46,895 nucleotides of DNA, taken from assembly GCA_945878115.1 (NCBI GenBank), contig CAMDVD010000028.1:1-46895 (forward strand), read 5' to 3'. A program made the position numbers and the translations under genes. Position 1 is the first letter of the stretch; each line of letters begins with the position of its first letter. A model generated the notes under the pieces. It did no database searches and was not told the DNA's origin. It saw nothing but the letters and a program-made list of their open reading frames with translations. Source of the DNA: Chitinophaga pinensis (GTDB taxonomy: Bacteria > Bacteroidota > Bacteroidia > Chitinophagales > Chitinophagaceae). Positions 1 to 7,896 of this stretch are shown one piece after another.

Positions 1-125
1 ATTACCCATTCCATTTCTTCTCCTTTTTCAATTTGACTTGCTTCCGCAACGGCTGCGGGAAAGTTTACATAAAATGATTTTGTAGCACCTCTTTCTACTC
101 GTTGGATTTTTACCTGATAGCCCAT
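1..125 (-). CDS. AbrB/SpoVT-like small protein, 3' end outside window
   Basis: A reading frame starts at the ATG complementary to 123-125 and stays open for 41 codons to the window edge. It begins MGYQVKIQRVERG and continues with FYVNFPAAVAEA and a KGEEMEW segment. This pattern (short beta strand, Y/F-V-N-x-P-x-A-x-A, KGE-x-x-x-W) resembles small looped-hinge AbrB/SpoVT-type DNA-binding proteins that I recall next to transposase genes. The family assignment is from memory of the pattern. It diverges from the IS4 transposase; the 77-bp gap holds two opposed TAnnTTTG boxes and a 24-bp palindrome, so it may be an accessory regulator of the element. It could also be an antitoxin-like protein with no link to transposition. 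The C-terminal half is not visible. Confidence 0.5.
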   Translation of the reverse strand, partial: MGYQVKIQRVERGATKSFYVNFPAAVAEASQIEKGEEMEWV

Positions 126-145
126 GTATATTGTTTTAATGATGA

Positions 146-153
146 CAAATGTA
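146..153 (-). promoter_or_regulatory. -7 box (TACATTTG) for the AbrB-like gene
   Basis: The minus strand reads TACATTTG, an exact match to the Bacteroidetes -7 consensus TAnnTTTG, about 20 bases before the start codon at 125. No clear -33 TTG is claimed. Confidence 0.45.
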
Positions 154-163
154 TAACAATTAT

Positions 164-187
164 ATTAATAGTATATATACTATTAAT
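164..187. promoter_or_regulatory. 24-bp perfect palindrome, candidate operator
   Basis: The half-site ATTAATAGTATA at 164-175 is followed directly by its exact reverse complement at 176-187, with no spacer. The palindrome lies between the two divergent -7 boxes (146-153 and 190-197) and so covers the expected -33 region of both promoters. This placement suits an operator that represses both genes at once. The AbrB-like protein is the obvious candidate binder, but that link is inference. Confidence 0.6.
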
Positions 188-189
188 TG

Positions 190-197
190 TATTTTTG
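190..197 (+). promoter_or_regulatory. -7 box (TATTTTTG) for the IS4 transposase
   Basis: TATTTTTG matches TAnnTTTG and ends five bases before the ATG at 203. Transcription would start at or next to that ATG, giving a leaderless or near-leaderless mRNA. AT-rich sequence makes chance matches possible. Confidence 0.4.
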
Positions 198-202
198 CAT
201 TT

Positions 203-1510
203 ATGACACTATCCAGTAATAGCTTCCGGCATTTAGGCTTAAGTGAATGCATACTCAATACATTAGCTTTTGAATTAAAGTTTATCAAGCGATTAAGAAA
301 ACTAAACGCATTGGATTATATCCAGTTGCTGATTTTTAATTGTTCTAAAAATATGGTGAGCTATAATACAATGGCAAGTACAACTTTAGGTAACGAGGCA
401 AAGTCTGTTTTAAAGCAATCTCTTCATAAGGCGATGAGAAAAACAACGTTTCTTTTATTCATTCAATCGGTTTTTAATAAATTAGTACAGGCTAAACTTG
501 GTATCTCTTCAACAACATTCAATAGCAGATTCAAGAGAATAATTATTCAAGACAGTACAATCATTAAAATCCCAAAAGAGCTTTTTAAAATTTATTCCGG
601 TGTGAGCAATGGAATTACTCAAGTTTCCAATGCAAGGATTCAAGTAGCCATAGATATCCTTTCCAATATTTTCACACTCTTATCAATAGATTCCTATTCC
701 ATTAATGATATATCAGCCGCCAATAGATTAGCTCTCCGTACAGGAGATCTCGTACTTAGGGACAGGGGATACTGCTCCATTGTTGAGATAAAAAGAATAT
801 TGGAATCTGGGGCGGATTTTATTTATAGATATTCTCACTCTTTTATATACTACCATATAAAAACTGGAGAACCAATTGATCTATATAAATTACTCCTGCA
901 CAAACGCAAGCTAAAAATAGAAGTTAGATTAGGCGGACCAGATGGGCAAATCGTAACCTTATTAGCACATAAAGTAAAAGAGGAAATTGCAAATAGAAGA
1001 AGGGAGAAATTAAAGAAAACGGCAAAACATAAGCCAAGTCAGGAAGTGTTAAGATTATTATCTTGGTCTATCTTCTTGACTTCTATTAAGGATGAAGATA
1101 TAAAATTTGAGGAAGTTTTTAATCTTTATAAATTAAGATGGAGAATAGAAATTTTGTTTAAGGCATTAAAAAGTCACTTGAATCTCAATAAAATTCACAA
1201 TGTCCCCGAAAACCAACTTAAATTTATCATTATAGCAAAGATGATGCTTGCAGTAATAATAGTCCAGTTTATTTATGAGAATTTAGGTCGGCAATTATAT
1301 AAAAATACAGAAAAAGAAATTAGTATTCTTAGGCTAACAAGATACATAAATGATAACATGAATGAATTAGGAAAATTAATTATCATAGCCAACAGGCAGC
1401 TGTTTATACGTTGTGAGTTGGTTAGAAAAATTGAAAAATATTGTACCTATGATGCCAGGTATGATAGAGAAAATTATGAACAGCAGCTCGAAAAAGCTAT
1501 CTTAAGTTGA
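203..1510 (+). CDS. IS4-family DDE transposase
   Basis: This 435-residue transposase would catalyse cut-and-paste movement of an IS4-type element. The acidic triad is visible: Asp117 in IIQDST, Asp187 in LVLRDRGY and Glu316 within YKLRWRIEILFKALK. The last motif fits the IS4 signature Y-x2-R-x3-E-x6-K exactly (Y309, R312, E316, K323). The ATG at 203 is preferred over one at 149 because the upstream reading would run through the palindrome and the -7 box. The frame is intact, so the enzyme could be active. Terminal inverted repeats were not identified: the left end is probably beyond the window, and the right end should lie shortly after 1510. Confidence 0.9.
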   Translation: MTLSSNSFRHLGLSECILNTLAFELKFIKRLRKLNALDYIQLLIFNCSKNMVSYNTMASTTLGNEAKSVLKQSLHKAMRKTTFLLFIQSVFNKLVQAKLGISSTTFNSRFKRIIIQDSTIIKIPKELFKIYSGVSNGITQVSNARIQVAIDILSNIFTLLSIDSYSINDISAANRLALRTGDLVLRDRGYCSIVEIKRILESGADFIYRYSHSFIYYHIKTGEPIDLYKLLLHKRKLKIEVRLGGPDGQIVTLLAHKVKEEIANRRREKLKKTAKHKPSQEVLRLLSWSIFLTSIKDEDIKFEEVFNLYKLRWRIEILFKALKSHLNLNKIHNVPENQLKFIIIAKMMLAVIIVQFIYENLGRQLYKNTEKEISILRLTRYINDNMNELGKLIIIANRQLFIRCELVRKIEKYCTYDARYDRENYEQQLEKAILS

Positions 1511-1924
1511 CGCACATGCCTGAAAGGGTGACATAAAAAAGCGATGAATGTAGCCCTTTGCAGAAAGTAGTTAGTATTGAGAAGTTAGTAGTGAGAAGAA
1601 AGTCGAAAGTATAAAGTAGTAAGTAATTAGTAGTGAGAGTGTTGAGATTCGCCTTTGGAATTTTTCTTTTGGAATTTACCCTTAGAATTCACCTTTGGAA
1701 TTTGGGATTTAAAAATTTGGGATTTCTATCTGAATTCGCCTTTGGAATTTGGGATTTCACCTTTTGGAATTTTCTTTTAGGTTTCACCTTTGGAATTTGG
1801 GATTTCACTTTTTGGAATTTAATTTCTACATTTAAGTTCTAAAAAATAATTCGTTATGAAAAAATCAATTGCTTCTGCTATGTCGTTGTTTGTATTTCTA
1901 CAAAAAAAATTAAAAAATTGCAAT
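1511..1924. repeat. Intergenic: hairpin, then dispersed low-complexity repeat, copy A
   Basis: An imperfect inverted repeat (AAAGGGTGACAT at 1523-1534 against ATGTAGCCCTTT at 1548-1559) follows the transposase and may be an IS end or terminator. From about 1560 to 1842 the sequence is a composite repeat: first AGTAGTTAGTATTGAG-like units, then several units of the type TTTGGAATTTGGGATTTCAC. The same two-part structure recurs at 3838-3995 in the same orientation, and in part at 7829-7893 and 12422-12456 in reverse. An open frame at 1633-1842 is only the repeat read in frame. Codons 1856-1924 upstream of the next gene's ATG are probably not translated. Confidence 0.75.
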
Positions 1925-3841
1925 ATGAAACAGAGTTCTTTTTTTACAGTCTTCGTTTTTATTCTTTTATTTTCTAATGTTGTTCAAGCGCAATATTGCA
2001 TTCCTGCAAGTGGAGGCGGTTCTTGTATTACCAATGTAACAGTTGGTACGATCAACAATACAACAACAGGATGTCCAAGTACCGTAAACAATTATAATAC
2101 ATTCGCTAGCCCTTTTGTTTTTTATCAAGGTGTATCTAACTCATTAAGTATTACTTGTAGTAGTTTAGCAAATACTGGCGCGTGGATAGACTTCAATCAA
2201 GACTTGGTTTTAGATCTGTCTGAATATTTTCCAGTTTTCACCAATGCGCAGAATGGAACCATAAATATTACAGTTCCCGGAGGAGCTATGACTGGCACAA
2301 CCCTTTTAAGAATAAGAAGTATTGATACATCAACTTCTATCAATTCAACAGATGCGTGTAATACATTTTTGTCGGGCGAAACGGAAGATTATACAATTAC
2401 CATTGCAGGTCCTTGCACTGGCAACCCTATCGGAGGAACAACAGTAGCGACTTCAAATCCTATTTGTGGCGGTATGATGGATACTTTGAGTTTGGTTGGT
2501 GCTACCGTTGCTTCTGGATTAGGCTATACTTGGGAAAGAGCTAATACTTCTAATGGACCTTGGACAATATTAGGTGCTCCGTCTAGCTCTAGCTTTGTAT
2601 TTTTTGCTAATACGAATGGTGGGACTCGTTGTTATCATTGTAAAGTTACATGTTTGAATTCTGGATTGTTTGATTACTCTAGTACAATTTGCATTACTTC
2701 ACTCAATGCGCCAGCGAGCAATACAAATGTTGCTATATGCTCAAACCAATTACCCTATACTTGGAATGGGCAATCTTATACAACAGCTGGAACTTACACA
2801 GCTAATTTTCCAAATACGAATGGCAATGGTTGTGATTCAATCGCTTTTTTAACATTGACTATTTCATCTATTTCTTCGATTGGCAATTTGATTGTTTGCC
2901 CCAATCAATTACCCTATTTATGGAATGGGCAATTGCTTACCACAGCAGGAACATATAGTGACACTTTATTGAATGCAGGCATGAATGGTTGTGATAGTAT
3001 TTCCGTAGTAAATTTTTCTATTCATATCCCTACACAAACTAGTAGTTTGAACGTTTGTCAAAACCAATTACCTTATTCATGGAATGGGCAATTATTAACT
3101 ACAGCAGGCACATATACTGATACTTTGTTGAATGCAGGTATGAATGGTTGTGATAGTATTTCCATTTTAAATTTTTCAATTCATCCGATATCTACAAATA
3201 CAGGCGGTTTGAGTGTTTGTCAAAATCAATTGCCTTATTTATGGAATGGACAATTGCTTTCAACAGCAGGAATATATAGTGACACTTTATTGAATGCAAG
3301 TATGTATGGTTGTGATAGTATTTCTACATTAAATTTTGGTATTAATCCGATGCCTGATAGCACCACTACATTAACCGGCACTACAATTACATCTAACCAA
3401 GTGAGCACTCCTTCAACATATCAATGGATAGACTGTATCAATAATCAACCCATTAATTCAGCTACTGCAAATTCATTTACTGCAATTACAAATGGTTCTT
3501 ATGCCGTGGTAGTTTCCAATGGATTTTGCACAGATACAAGTGCTTGTGTAAGCGTTACCACTGTTGGCGTTGACAACCTCAAAAGCATCTCCAATATTCA
3601 TGTATTTCCCAATCCAACTTCCTCTATTTTGTATATAGATGTAAACAGCGCAACCTCGCAAAACATTAAACTCAAACTATTGGATATGAGTGGTAGAATC
3701 GCCAATCAAAAAACGGTAAAAGTCAATAGTGGTTTGCAACATCTCAACATGAATATGGCAGAATTGCCGAAGGGTATTTACACATTGGAAGTGTATGAGG
3801 ATGGGGTAAGGAAACTAATTCAACAAGTGGAGAAGAAGTAG
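1925..3841 (+). CDS. T9SS-sorted secreted protein with GEVED domain and four ~53-residue repeats
   Basis: A 638-residue exported protein of unknown function. The ATG at 1925 is chosen over 1856 because it begins a compact signal peptide (MKQSSFF... ending NVVQA before QYC). A GEVED-type domain follows (WIDFNQD...ETEDYTITI), then an Ig-like stretch and four tandem repeats (nt 2732-3345; spacings 159, 159 and 162 bp) of the form VCxNQLPYxWNGQLLTTAGTY...NGCDSI. The C-terminus is a type A T9SS sorting domain (VFPNPTSS, DMSGR, GIYTLEVYEDG, final EKK). The repeats share the W-x-x-NG-Q-x-Y/L-T-x-x-G-x-Y core and two of the cysteines of the giant proteins further right, so they are probably distant relatives. 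It likely sits on the cell surface. Direct copies of a dispersed repeat bracket the gene. Confidence 0.85.
   Translation: MKQSSFFTVFVFILLFSNVVQAQYCIPASGGGSCITNVTVGTINNTTTGCPSTVNNYNTFASPFVFYQGVSNSLSITCSSLANTGAWIDFNQDLVLDLSEYFPVFTNAQNGTINITVPGGAMTGTTLLRIRSIDTSTSINSTDACNTFLSGETEDYTITIAGPCTGNPIGGTTVATSNPICGGMMDTLSLVGATVASGLGYTWERANTSNGPWTILGAPSSSSFVFFANTNGGTRCYHCKVTCLNSGLFDYSSTICITSLNAPASNTNVAICSNQLPYTWNGQSYTTAGTYTANFPNTNGNGCDSIAFLTLTISSISSIGNLIVCPNQLPYLWNGQLLTTAGTYSDTLLNAGMNGCDSISVVNFSIHIPTQTSSLNVCQNQLPYSWNGQLLTTAGTYTDTLLNAGMNGCDSISILNFSIHPISTNTGGLSVCQNQLPYLWNGQLLSTAGIYSDTLLNASMYGCDSISTLNFGINPMPDSTTTLTGTTITSNQVSTPSTYQWIDCINNQPINSATANSFTAITNGSYAVVVSNGFCTDTSACVSVTTVGVDNLKSISNIHVFPNPTSSILYIDVNSATSQNIKLKLLDMSGRIANQKTVKVNSGLQHLNMNMAELPKGIYTLEVYEDGVRKLIQQVEKK
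2732..3345 (+). repeat. Four tandem ~53-codon repeats within the T9SS protein
   Basis: The word TGGAATGG recurs at 2762, 2921, 3080 and 3242. Each unit encodes a start cysteine (I/V-C) and a G-C-D-S-I cysteine, with a WNGQ turn between them. Confidence 0.85.
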
Positions 3842-3995
3842 TTAGTATTGAGTAATTAGTAGTTAGAAGAAAGGCGAAAGTAAAAAGTAAAAAGTAGAAA
3901 GTAATGAGTAATTCGCCTTTGGAATTTGGGATTTCACTTTTTGGAATTTCTACTTGGAATTTGGAATTTTCTCCTTTGGGATTTTCCTTTGAGTT
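3838..3995 (+). repeat. Dispersed low-complexity repeat, copy B
   Basis: AGTAGTTAGTATTGAG-like units run into AAAGTAAAAAGT units and then TTTGGAATTTGGGATTTCAC-like units, in the same order and orientation as copy A. It starts at the 3' end of the T9SS gene and runs up to the stop codon of the convergent thioredoxin-like gene. Confidence 0.75.
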
Positions 3996-4542
3996 ACTTG
4001 AAACGTTCCAATCTTTTCTTTTCAATCTGATCAGCATCTTTTTCAATGATGGCCAATAAATCTTCTTCAATGGTAGTATGCACCGTTTCGATGATGCGCC
4101 CTACTTCGCGGTATTGATGCATCACAATGATAGTTGGTACATTGATGATGTTGTAAAATTTATGTTCCAAATTCAAAGATTCTTTTGCTCTATTTACACC
4201 GTACATTTCAATCGCATTCATATCAAAGCCTACTGCTTTAAGGGTTTTATACAATTGAGGGAATAGCAATTGTGTATCCGAACACCAAGTACCGCCAAAT
4301 ATTACCAAGCGATAATGACCAATGATTGGTTTTATTCTCTCTACAATTTCTTCGTTTGGTTTATACGCATTTACGCCAAGGTCAAACCATTTGCAAACTG
4401 TTTCTTTTTGGATGTCAGCAAAATTCATCTTACCTCTAAGAATAACTTTATTGGATTTTTTGTCCATCTCACGAACATAATCTTGTGCATGTAAAATAGG
4501 TATGCTCAAGCTCATGATTAAGATTAATAGAAATTGTTTCAT
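3994..4542 (-). CDS. Exported thioredoxin-fold protein with a single active-site Cys (WCSD)
   Basis: A 182-residue protein. The start at 4542 begins a signal peptide (MKQFLLILIMSLSIPILHA before QDY), so it is probably periplasmic or lipid-free envelope-located; the longer in-frame reading to 4590 is rejected. A thioredoxin-like core is visible: VIFGGTWCSDTQ takes the place of the usual WCxxC, so only the first cysteine is kept, and NVPTIIVM supplies the cis-Pro loop. The tail is charged and helical. Monothiol members may act in isomerisation, in glutathione-linked chemistry or as binding proteins; nothing here decides between these. serS lies 72 bp upstream on the same strand and could be co-transcribed. 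A TATATTTA sequence just upstream is close to a -7 box. Confidence 0.75.
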   Translation of the reverse strand: MKQFLLILIMSLSIPILHAQDYVREMDKKSNKVILRGKMNFADIQKETVCKWFDLGVNAYKPNEEIVERIKPIIGHYRLVIFGGTWCSDTQLLFPQLYKTLKAVGFDMNAIEMYGVNRAKESLNLEHKFYNIINVPTIIVMHQYREVGRIIETVHTTIEEDLLAIIEKDADQIEKKRLERFK

Positions 4543-4614
4543 CTGATTTTTATTTGCGTAAATATAATGGTTTTGTTTTTTTATCTTCAAATATAATACT
4601 GGAAATGTCCAATC

Positions 4615-5886
4615 TTAGGAAATCATATCCATTCCCATATATGGAATTAATACGTCTGGAATGCGTATGCCTTCTGCTGTTTGGTTGTTTTCGAGCAAGC
4701 AAGCAACAATGCGTGGCAATGCCAATGAAGATCCATTTAAGGAATGTAACAATTGCATTTTTCCTTCTTCTGTTTTATATCTGATTTTCATTCTGTTGGT
4801 TTGGAAGGTTTCAAAATTAGAGACTGAACTCACTTCTAACCAACGTTTTTGTGCCGCACTGAATACTTCAAAATCGTAAGTAAGTGCAGATGCAAAACTC
4901 ATATCACCACCGCATAATCTTAAAATGCGATAAGGCATATTCATGGATTGCAATAATTTTTCGACATGCAACACCATTTCATCCAATACCTGGTAAGATT
5001 TTTCGGGAACAGAAAATTGTACCACTTCAATCTTATCAAACTGATGCAAGCGATTTAATCCGCGTACATCTTTACCATAGCTACCAGCCTCTCTTCTGAA
5101 GCAAGGTGTATAGCCAGTAAGCTTTATAGGCAATTCATTTTCCTTTACAATCACGTCTCGATAGATATTGGTCAACGGCACTTCTGCAGTTGGAATCATA
5201 TAAAAATCATCCACCGTTGCATGATACATTTGCCCTTCTTTATCTGGCAATTGTCCTGTCCCGTAAGCACTGTCGCTATTCACCATCAAGGGAACTTGGA
5301 ATTCGGTATAGCCAGCTTGGGTATTAAAATCTAAAAAATAATTAATCAATGCGCGTTGTAATCTTGCGCCTTTATGGATATAGACAGGAAATCCACTGCC
5401 TGTAATTTTTGTACCTAATTCAAAATCAATCAAATTATATTTCGTACAAAGATCCCAATGAGGCACTGCATCCGCATATAATTCAGGAATGACATTGCCA
5501 CTTCTTACAGTAATATTTTCTCCCGGTGTTTTGCCTACAGGTACGATGTCTGCTGGTAAATTTGGCAGTTGCACCAAGGCATCATGTTGTTGTTTTTCCA
5601 ACAAAGCCAATGTCTCACTGATTTGTTTACTTGCTTCTTTGCTTGTAGCAACTTCCGCTTTCTTTTTTTCTGCTTCTTCCTTTTCACCAGATGCCATAAG
5701 CTTGCCAATTTCTTTCGACAAAGCATTAATGATGGCTAAATGTGCTTCATTTTCAGAAAGCATTTTGCGTCGATCTTCATCCAATTTTAAGATAGATTCT
5801 ACTAAGTCTAAAGAAGCAAAATTTTTCTTTTTCAATCCGGCTAAAACCAAATCCTTTTGATTGCGCAATACTTGAAGCTGTAACAT
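4615..5886 (-). CDS. serS: Seryl-tRNA synthetase
   Basis: SerRS charges tRNA-Ser with serine in the cytoplasm. The 423-residue length is normal for bacteria. The N-terminal third is the charged, helical coiled-coil arm (KEEAEKKKAEVATSKEASKQ region) that binds the long variable arm of tRNA-Ser. The class II catalytic core follows, with motif 2 as CFRREAGSYGKDVRGLNRLHQF and motif 3 around SLNGSSLALPRIVACLLEN. The protein ends IPDVLIPYMGMDMIS, as typical SerRS proteins do near PxxLxPYMG. Start at 5886 (MLQLQVLRNQKD) fits the family. A -7 box lies 18 bp upstream. No changes to key residues were noticed. Confidence 0.97.
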   Translation of the reverse strand: MLQLQVLRNQKDLVLAGLKKKNFASLDLVESILKLDEDRRKMLSENEAHLAIINALSKEIGKLMASGEKEEAEKKKAEVATSKEASKQISETLALLEKQQHDALVQLPNLPADIVPVGKTPGENITVRSGNVIPELYADAVPHWDLCTKYNLIDFELGTKITGSGFPVYIHKGARLQRALINYFLDFNTQAGYTEFQVPLMVNSDSAYGTGQLPDKEGQMYHATVDDFYMIPTAEVPLTNIYRDVIVKENELPIKLTGYTPCFRREAGSYGKDVRGLNRLHQFDKIEVVQFSVPEKSYQVLDEMVLHVEKLLQSMNMPYRILRLCGGDMSFASALTYDFEVFSAAQKRWLEVSSVSNFETFQTNRMKIRYKTEEGKMQLLHSLNGSSLALPRIVACLLENNQTAEGIRIPDVLIPYMGMDMIS

Positions 5887-5903
5887 AAATAATTATTGAG
5901 CCG

Positions 5904-5911
5904 CAAAAATA
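5904..5911 (-). promoter_or_regulatory. -7 box (TATTTTTG) for serS
   Basis: The minus strand reads TATTTTTG, matching TAnnTTTG, with its end 17 bases before the serS ATG. This predicts a leader of about ten nucleotides. Confidence 0.5.
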
Positions 5912-6077
5912 ATCGAATAGAGATAGGAATACTTTTTTGAATTGGATTTTTTTAGGAAGCGGGGTTAATAGAGTTACTTGAATAATATTTTTAGCTTCAA
6001 TTTTCTCTTTTAAAAATAAGATGATTGCAAATTACTGTAATCCATTAATTATTCAAAGGAGAGGTTTCAACAATAAG

Positions 6078-6494
6078 CTAGTCAATAATTGACCTAAGAT
6101 GCATATACAGTTTTGTTTCAAGAATTTCTACTATTGAAGAGTGTGGAAATTCAGGAAGCATTTTTGTAAGTGCGATTCGAAGTATTGGCAATTCATTTTT
6201 TATTACATCAAATACAATTTCTGGATCTATTCCCCTATAATCATGGGCTAAAACATTTCTCATGTCAGCTATATTTTGCCATTGGATATTGGGTTGTAAC
6301 AGCAGTAGTTGATTATCTATTTTTTTTGTTTCTTCTGCAATTGCAATCAATAAAGTAAGAGTCCCATTGAAATTGAGTTGATTGTTTGCTTTTAGTAAGG
6401 TATCTGCATCATCAAATTGGCTTGTGTAATCTGAGATTTTATCAATGGATGATATAGCGGAAATAATGTATAAAATGTTTCTTTGGTTATACAT
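6078..6494 (-). CDS. hepT: HepT-like HEPN-domain ribonuclease toxin
   Basis: A 138-residue all-helical HEPN protein. The motif RNVLAHDY (R79, H84, Y86) matches R-x4-H-x-Y of HepT toxins, which cleave RNA and are silenced when the partner nucleotidyltransferase adds AMP to the tyrosine. All three residues are intact, so the toxin is predicted active. Its start overlaps the end of the MNT gene by 8 bp (6487-6494), the usual arrangement of a two-gene HEPN/MNT operon. Role in phage defence or plasmid or chromosome maintenance is known for relatives, not shown here. The 190-bp gap to serS shows nothing else recognisable. Confidence 0.87.
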   Translation of the reverse strand: MYNQRNILYIISAISSIDKISDYTSQFDDADTLLKANNQLNFNGTLTLLIAIAEETKKIDNQLLLLQPNIQWQNIADMRNVLAHDYRGIDPEIVFDVIKNELPILRIALTKMLPEFPHSSIVEILETKLYMHLRSIID

Positions 6495-6777
6495 ACACTA
6501 TATCATTTTTTGCAGTTAGCCAAACTACTTCATTCATATATTTTTTGTTGACTAAATCTATTTTTAACTGTGTAATATTTTGGAGCTCTTTTTGTAAACT
6601 TAAATAGTTATGTAGGTTTAAAAAAGTATTTGGCAGGGTTTCGTAAACAATATCTAAATCGCTATCGGGGGTTTCTTCGCCACGACTGTAAGAGCCAAAT
6701 ACACCAAGGGACAGCAAGGAATACTTTGCTTTAAGTGTTGGTAAATTGTTCTGCAATGTTTGAATTATATTAGCCAT
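6487..6777 (-). CDS. mntA: MntA-like minimal nucleotidyltransferase antitoxin
   Basis: A 96-residue MNT-fold protein. The signature GS-x10-D-x-D is exact (G28, S29, D40, D42: GSYSRG then SDLDIVYE), and a third possible carboxylate lies in LKIDLV (D74). Relatives transfer AMP from ATP to a tyrosine of the HEPN partner. Here the partner is the overlapping downstream gene, translated from the same mRNA. Antitoxin first, toxin second with an overlap suggests translational coupling. The 245 bp upstream to the SDR gene is AT-rich, and no convincing -7 box was found for this gene. Confidence 0.87.
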   Translation of the reverse strand: MANIIQTLQNNLPTLKAKYSLLSLGVFGSYSRGEETPDSDLDIVYETLPNTFLNLHNYLSLQKELQNITQLKIDLVNKKYMNEVVWLTAKNDIVYV

Positions 6778-7022
6778 CGTAATTTATAATTTTATATAAG
6801 ATGCCTTTAAAAATTAGATAGCAAAGGTTGGTATTTTTTTTGTTTTGAAATAATTAATTTTTTTCTTCAAAGTTCAGAATACTAAATGAACTATTTGCCT
6901 CTCCGAATTTGATAGAAAGGCGGTATGGTAATTTGGACATTGCAAAATATAGATAATAAATTAAGTAATAGAATTTCCCTGCAAATTTTAATATTACTTT
7001 TACCTACTTTTAAAAGCAAAAC

Positions 7023-7808
7023 ATGAATTTATCATTACAAGGAAAAACCGCTTTAATCTGCGGTAGTACGCAAGGCATCGGCTTGGCAATTGCAAAAGAA
7101 ATAGCATTACTCGGTGCAGATTGCATTTTGATGGCACGAAACCAGGACAGTTTGCAAGAAGCTAAATCCTTGCTGGATACGAAACAAGGACAAGTGCATC
7201 AAACCTTTGTTGCCGATTTTTCGCATACCGATTCTGTATTAAAAGCCATCGCAGAAATTCAAAAAAATAATACAATTCATATCTTGGTCAATAATACAGG
7301 AGGTCCTCCATCAGGACCCATTACCAAAGCAAGTGCTTCTGATTTTTTATCCGCATTTAATTTACATCTCATCAACAACCACAATTTAGTAATGCATGTA
7401 TTGGAAGGCATGAGAGATAGTGGATATGGACGTATCATCAATATAGTTTCTACATCGGTGAAAATTCCATTGGCAAATTTAGGTGTGAGCAATACCACGC
7501 GCGCGGCTGTAGCAGGTTGGGCAAAAACCCTTGCCAGTGAAGTAGCAAAATATAATATAACCGTCAATAATGTATTGCCTGGCGCAACAGCAACCGTGCG
7601 ACTTTCATCCATCATCGAAAATAAATCAGCGAAGACAAATGCCGATATAAAATCAGTAGAAGCAGAGATGTTACATGAAATACCAATGGGACGATTTGCC
7701 CAACCCGAAGAAGTTGCAGCACTAGCAGCATTTCTTGCTTCACCAGCAGCAAGTTATATCACAGGTCAAAGTATTTGTGTAGATGGCGGAAGGACTGGGA
7801 GTATATAG
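7023..7808 (+). CDS. SDR-family protein with substituted catalytic Tyr and Lys
   Basis: A 261-residue short-chain dehydrogenase/reductase fold, similar in length and layout to FabG-type reductases. The nucleotide-binding loop is CGSTQGIG (residues 13-20), with LVNNTGGPPSG at 88-98 and a C-terminal SICVDGGRTG. At the active site Ser143 is present, but the Tyr expected 13 residues later is Ser156 and the Lys four further on is Arg160 (LGVSNTTRAAVAGWAKT). I recall an atypical SDR subgroup with the same NTTRAAV-like segment, so this is probably a lineage feature rather than decay. Reaction and substrate are unknown. It is convergent with thrB across a repeat-bearing 88-bp gap. TACTTTTA at 6995-7002 is a weak -7 candidate. 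Confidence 0.8.
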   Translation: MNLSLQGKTALICGSTQGIGLAIAKEIALLGADCILMARNQDSLQEAKSLLDTKQGQVHQTFVADFSHTDSVLKAIAEIQKNNTIHILVNNTGGPPSGPITKASASDFLSAFNLHLINNHNLVMHVLEGMRDSGYGRIINIVSTSVKIPLANLGVSNTTRAAVAGWAKTLASEVAKYNITVNNVLPGATATVRLSSIIENKSAKTNADIKSVEAEMLHEIPMGRFAQPEEVAALAAFLASPAASYITGQSICVDGGRTGSI

Positions 7809-7828
7809 TTGGGAAGGATGCAGTCTAT

Positions 7829-7893
7829 CTGAATCCAAATTCCAAAGTCAATCTAAAATTCCAAATTCTCACTACTCACTACTCATTACTCAC
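7829..7893 (-). repeat. Dispersed low-complexity repeat, partial reverse copy C
   Basis: On the minus strand, AGTAGTGAGTAATGAGTAG-like units are followed by TTTGGAATTT-like units, the order seen in copies A and B. It fills the gap between the convergent SDR and thrB genes. Confidence 0.65.
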
Positions 7894-7896
7894 TAC

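Noticed and set aside
1633-1842. 69-codon open frame
   Set aside because: It is the low-complexity repeat read in frame (F-G-I-W-D-F repeats) with no homology pattern of its own.
3744-4070. Minus-strand frame of 108 codons
   Set aside because: It crosses the thioredoxin-like gene and the dispersed repeat; start and content make no sense as a gene.
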